A stretch of DNA of 35,080 nt from Chloroflexota bacterium (GTDB taxonomy: Bacteria; Chloroflexota; Limnocylindria; P2-11E): NCBI GenBank assembly GCA_005881885.1, contig VBDX01000111.1, forward strand, positions 1 to 35,080, in the 5' to 3' direction. The notes below the pieces were generated by a model. That model was not told the origin of the DNA and searched no databases. It saw only the letters and a list, made by a program, of their open reading frames with translations. This document shows positions 32,182 through 35,080 of the stretch, one piece after another. The number at the start of each line of letters is the position of its first letter. Within the stretch, counting starts at the first letter, position 1. The position numbers and the translations under genes are program-made.

Positions 32182-33264
32182 GTGGCCAAGCTTCGTCTCG
32201 GAGTGATCGGCGCCGGCTCGTGGACCGTGAGCTCTCACCTGCCGAATCTGGAGCGGTGGCGCGACCGTGTCGACTTCACGATCGTGAACCGCCGGAATCC
32301 CGAGCTCCTGGAGAAGATCAAGAGGAAGTTCGGCTTCCGCATGGCGACGACGCGCTGGGAAGACGTCATCTCCGAACGGTGTGACATCGTCGTCGTCGGC
32401 AGCCCGGTCGGGAAACATCACATCCAGACAAAGGCGGCGCTCGAGGCCGGCTCGCACGTCCTGTGCGAAAAGCCGTTTACGATCGAGCCCGCCGACTCAT
32501 GGGACCTCGTCGAGGCCGTCCGCAGAACCGGCAAGGCGGTCATCGTCGCGTATGGCTGGAACTACCGACCCATGATCGTGCAGGCCCATCAGCTGATGCA
32601 CAAGGACGGCGGTATCGGCGAGATCGAACAGCTGACGATCCACATGGCCTCCGCGACCAGGGAGCTCCTGTCGGAGACCGGAGGCTACCCCGACGCCGAC
32701 CCGGAGCTGGTCCCACAAGCCGAGACGTGGAGTCGGCCGGAGACCTCAGGCGGCGGCTACGGACAGGCGCAGCTCACCCACGCGCTCGGAGTCGCGTTGT
32801 GGCTCACCGACCTCCGCGGCCAGGAGGTCTTCGCATTCATGTCGGCGCCACTGGGTGCGAAGGTAGAGCTCCACGACGCGATCAGCGTGCGTTACACGAA
32901 TGGGGCGATCGGTAGCCTCGGCGGAGGCTCCGCACATCGCGGCGCCGGGAACAACCGCCATCAAGTCTATGTTCGCGCGATCGGTTCTCAGGGTCAGTTG
33001 ATGATCGACCTAGAACGAAACGTCCTGTGGCGTTACCGCTCGCCGAAAGACGACATCAGCATCGCGCTAGACCAAGACGCCGGCCTCTATGACTGCCGAG
33101 GTCCGGTCGATGCAATCGTTCGCGCCGGTCTCGGTCGGCCGTACGCGAACAACTCACCGGCTGACCTGGGCGCCCGAACGGTCGAGATCCTGGACGCCGC
33201 CTACCGGAGTGCGAAGAGCGGGCGAGTGGAACAGGTCTCGACGCTCTCTTTGGCTGGCGGCTGA
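32182..33264 (+). CDS. Gfo/Idh/MocA-family NAD(P)-dependent oxidoreductase
   Basis: GTG at 32182 with GAAGGAG upstream. 360 residues. The Rossmann start KLRLGVIGAGSWTVSSHLPN, DIVVVGSPVGKHHIQTKAAL, the family hallmark HVLCEKPFT (Lys) and YGWNYRP are clear. The C-terminal half has GGGYGQAQLTHALGVALWLT with the His of the catalytic motif. Family members oxidise or reduce sugars, inositols and sugar acids. It may supply another oxidation step of the island or handle a side substrate. It is the last island gene before the IS110 element and diverges from the second dehydratase. Confidence 0.87.
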   Translation: MAKLRLGVIGAGSWTVSSHLPNLERWRDRVDFTIVNRRNPELLEKIKRKFGFRMATTRWEDVISERCDIVVVGSPVGKHHIQTKAALEAGSHVLCEKPFTIEPADSWDLVEAVRRTGKAVIVAYGWNYRPMIVQAHQLMHKDGGIGEIEQLTIHMASATRELLSETGGYPDADPELVPQAETWSRPETSGGGYGQAQLTHALGVALWLTDLRGQEVFAFMSAPLGAKVELHDAISVRYTNGAIGSLGGGSAHRGAGNNRHQVYVRAIGSQGQLMIDLERNVLWRYRSPKDDISIALDQDAGLYDCRGPVDAIVRAGLGRPYANNSPADLGARTVEILDAAYRSAKSGRVEQVSTLSLAGG

Positions 33265-33504
33265 CGGATCCACTCAGGGGGTACAAGGCCGAGCGCCGAT
33301 CGCAGGGCGATCAGCCACCCTTCGCTTTTGGTAACCCAGGCTCTGGCTGAACCGCAAAAGTCTCCCCTCGCGAGATAGCCAGCCGGGCAGCGCGATTTCG
33401 CGATCTTGCTCGTGTTTCGTGGTCTCGGCTCTGCGGAGCAGGCAGAAGTCTGCAAAGCATCTGATCATGCGGCTGGACCACGCCTTCGCTCGGCTTGTTC
33501 CACG
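33265..33504. other. Gene-free stretch between the island and IS110
   Basis: 240 nt without a convincing gene. It contains the second copy of GGCAGAAGTCTGC at 33441-33453. A minus-strand frame here (SLGYQKRRVADRPAIGARPC) has no family or ribosome site I can support. Confidence 0.35.
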
Positions 33505-33543
33505 GAAGGGGGTTGGTCGTTCCTCCGTCCCTGATGCCATGAA

Positions 33544-33586
33544 GGAGCGGGCCTCCGCTCCCGTGTTCACGGCGGTATGTTCCGCC
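33544..33586 (+). ncRNA. Two hairpins in the IS110 left end, candidate bridge-RNA region
   Basis: GGAGCGG/CCGCTCC with loop GCCT (33544-33561) and GGCGG/CCGCC with loop TATGTT (33571-33586) lie 34 to 76 nt before the transposase ATG. Both are identical in the fragment at 17346-17388. A third, weaker stem (GGAA/TTCC) lies around 33505-33524. IS110 transposases use a structured RNA from this position to pair donor and target DNA. The guide loops themselves cannot be assigned by eye. Confidence 0.4.
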
Positions 33587-33619
33587 AATCAAACGAACGA
33601 CAGGATGGAGGCCCACACG

Positions 33620-34708
33620 ATGTTGTACGTCGGAGTCGACCTGCACCGCAAGCGATCGGTCGTCACAGCGCTCGCCGGGGACGGGACGGTGATGCTTAGC
33701 CGACGCATCGCGAGCGCCCCCGAGCCGTTCCACCGGGTCTTCGGCGAGCTCGAGCCGTCATCCCTGAGCGTGGTCTTCGAGGCCACGTACGGCTGGAGCT
33801 GGTTCGCCGACCTGCTCGCCGACGCGGGGATCGAGGCGCACATGGCCCATCCCCTTGCGACCAAGGCGATCGCCGCGGGACGGGTCAAAAACGACAGCGT
33901 CGACGCGCGCACCCTCGCGCACCTGCTGCGCACGCACCTGCTCCCGGAGGCCTGGATCGCGCCGACGCAGGTGCGCGAGCGCCGGCGCCTCGCCCGGACG
34001 CGGACAAGCCTGGTGCGCATCCGCTCGCGTCTGCGCTGCCAGGTGCATGCCATCCTCGCCGATCGCTGCGTGCAGCCGCCGCTCGGGTCGATCTTCGGTC
34101 CGGCCGGTCGGCGCTTCCTTAAAAGCGTGGAGCTGCCGGCGGTCGAGCGGGGCCGCATCGACGCGGCGCTGCGGCTCAGCGACGCGGTCACCTTGGAGGT
34201 GATCGGCGTGGACAAGGAGCTGCGCGCGGCCTTCGCCGGCGATGAGCGCATCCGCCGGCTCATGGCGATCCCGGGCGTCGGCTTCCTCACCGCGGCGGTC
34301 GTGCTCGCCGAGGTGGGGGACGCCACGCGCTTCGCATGCGCCGACCGGCTCGCGAGTTGGGCCGGGCTCACCCCGACGGAGCGCTCGAGTGACGAGCACA
34401 CCCGGCGTGGCCACATCTCAAAGCAGGGCTCGCGCTGGCTGCGCTGGGTGATGGTCGAGGCGGCCTCGCGGCCGGTCCAACACCCAACGCTGCGTGGCTT
34501 CGAGGAAGCCATCGCGCGCCGGCGTGGGAAGAAGATCGCCCGCGTCGCGCTCGCGCGGCGGCTGCTCACGCTCTGCTTCTATGCGCTGCGAGACCGAGAG
34601 GGTTGCCGAGCCTTCCCTCTCCGAGTACATGCCCGCGCATCACGGCAGATCCGTCCAGGCGCGCTCGCCAAAAGTCATGACCTCCCGTACGGGACGGTCG
34701 CTCCCTGA
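33620..34708 (+). CDS. IS110-family transposase (DEDD + Tnp_20)
   Basis: ATG at 33620 with GGAGG upstream. 362 residues. The RuvC-like DEDD domain has Asp7 (YVGVDLHRKR), Glu54 (VVFEATYGWSW), Asp92 and Asp95 (KNDSVDARTLAHLL). The C-terminal Tnp_20 domain has IPGVGFLTAAVVLAEVGD, LASWAGLTPTERSSDEHTRR and ISKQGSRWLRWVMVEAA, with the Ser of the catalytic region. The frame is open through both domains, so the protein may be active. The last 40 or so residues (CRAFPLRVHARASRQ onward) look unlike the family and may be an extended or frameshifted tail. Confidence 0.9.
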   Translation: MLYVGVDLHRKRSVVTALAGDGTVMLSRRIASAPEPFHRVFGELEPSSLSVVFEATYGWSWFADLLADAGIEAHMAHPLATKAIAAGRVKNDSVDARTLAHLLRTHLLPEAWIAPTQVRERRRLARTRTSLVRIRSRLRCQVHAILADRCVQPPLGSIFGPAGRRFLKSVELPAVERGRIDAALRLSDAVTLEVIGVDKELRAAFAGDERIRRLMAIPGVGFLTAAVVLAEVGDATRFACADRLASWAGLTPTERSSDEHTRRGHISKQGSRWLRWVMVEAASRPVQHPTLRGFEEAIARRRGKKIARVALARRLLTLCFYALRDREGCRAFPLRVHARASRQIRPGALAKSHDLPYGTVAP

Positions 34709-34740
34709 TTGAGCCGCCTGCTCGCCGCATGTCCACCATG

Positions 34741-35080
34741 AGACGCGCTCGAATAGATGACTGGCACGGACCGCCACTGGTGCCGCGGCACGGACTCGCC
34801 TTCTTAAAGGAGGAACCGATGAGTTGACGTCGGCCCGCCCTTCATAGATGACTTTTCGCTCTCGTTACTCGTGAGTTCCTTAGTAAAAGCGCGATTTGTG
34901 GCCAGCATTTAGCTCTCCACGTCCTTCTATCTGTAGATCAGCCGCCTTTGGCTGTGGGGGTTCGATTCCCTCTCTGCCCACCGATTTTTTTAACGACGAC
35001 GGGCCGATCAGGCCCGCCTACCGTTTCTACGCCGAGACGAAAAGGCGGCTGAGCCGCGCGGAGGGCAACTGACCCGCGGC
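34741..35080. other. Right-end stretch with tRNA-like remnant and an unassigned partial frame
   Basis: GGGGGTTCGATTCCCTC at about 34956-34972 is a T-arm, followed by TCTGCCCACC as in an acceptor 3' end. CAGCCGCCTTTGGCTG before it could be a class II variable arm. No partner for the acceptor (GGGCAGA) is found upstream, so it is a fragment. After a T run, a frame ending in PAYRFYAETKRRLSRAEGN and a stop at 35069-35071 looks protein-like but has no start codon or family that I recognise. Confidence 0.3.

Larger units (their letters stand above)
33505..34740 (+). mobile_element. IS110-family insertion sequence, apparently complete
   Basis: The left part is defined by similarity to the fragment at 17290-17534, which includes the non-coding end. 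The right end is not defined by a second copy; 34740 is an estimate shortly after the transposase stop. No terminal inverted repeats are expected in IS110 itself. In this family the non-coding end next to the transposase gene encodes a bridge RNA. Confidence 0.6.

Overview
The window is GC-rich, dense with short intergenic gaps, and carries gene families typical of soil or groundwater Chloroflexota: a sensor family whose core reads RYRLYDxDVLINRTLVYG, SpoIIE-type phosphatases, SARP/BTAD regulators, RhaS-type sugar ABC transporters and IS110 transposases. I infer an uncultured Chloroflexota-like bacterium. That placement rests on family flavour only, since no ribosomal or marker gene is present.

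Region 1 (1-7649) is a signalling locus. A SARP/BTAD regulator on the plus strand diverges from a tightly overlapping minus-strand set: a small membrane protein, three tandem paralogous membrane sensor modules, a class III nucleotide cyclase with a degenerate receiver, and a GAF-SpoIIE phosphatase cut by the left edge. A near-identical 19-bp motif lies in front of the phosphatase (892-910) and in the SARP/operon divergent region (6141-6159).

Region 2 (about 7650-14740) is an accessory array. Small unrelated genes (O-methyltransferase-like, DUF1801, two frameshifted lipoproteins, a hypothetical, a DinB-like protein, a secreted protein) are punctuated by seven copies of a dispersed repeat, all in the same orientation. 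Read on the minus strand the repeats encode a conserved peptide that ends near ...VVTARLVQDERGWLRLA-stop. Substitutions sit mostly at third codon positions, so the repeat looks like copies of a mini-gene, not a structural palindrome. This is the least explained structure in the window.

Region 3 (14745-17760) holds a secreted BNR/sialidase-fold protein, a small secreted protein with a strong terminator, a truncated gene, a 5' fragment of an IS110 element and a tRNA-like remnant.

Region 4 (17884-33264) is a catabolic island for a 6-deoxy-sugar or sugar acid. It has a tartrate/isopropylmalate-type dehydrogenase, a beta-alpha fused 2-oxoacid dehydrogenase E1, two enolase-superfamily dehydratases, a muconolactone-isomerase-like protein, a COG3618 lactonase, a complete RhaS-type ABC importer, a tandem-duplicated L-rhamnose mutarotase, an aldo/keto reductase, an SDR and a Gfo/Idh/MocA oxidoreductase. 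Together these fit a non-phosphorylative route: uptake, anomer interconversion, oxidation to lactone, hydrolysis to aldonate, dehydration to 2-keto-3-deoxy acid, then further oxidation. L-rhamnose or L-fucose are the best guesses for substrate.

Region 5 (33265-35080) has an apparently intact IS110-family transposase with hairpins in its upstream non-coding end, then a second tRNA-like remnant. The island in region 4 is thus flanked by directly repeated IS110 sequence.
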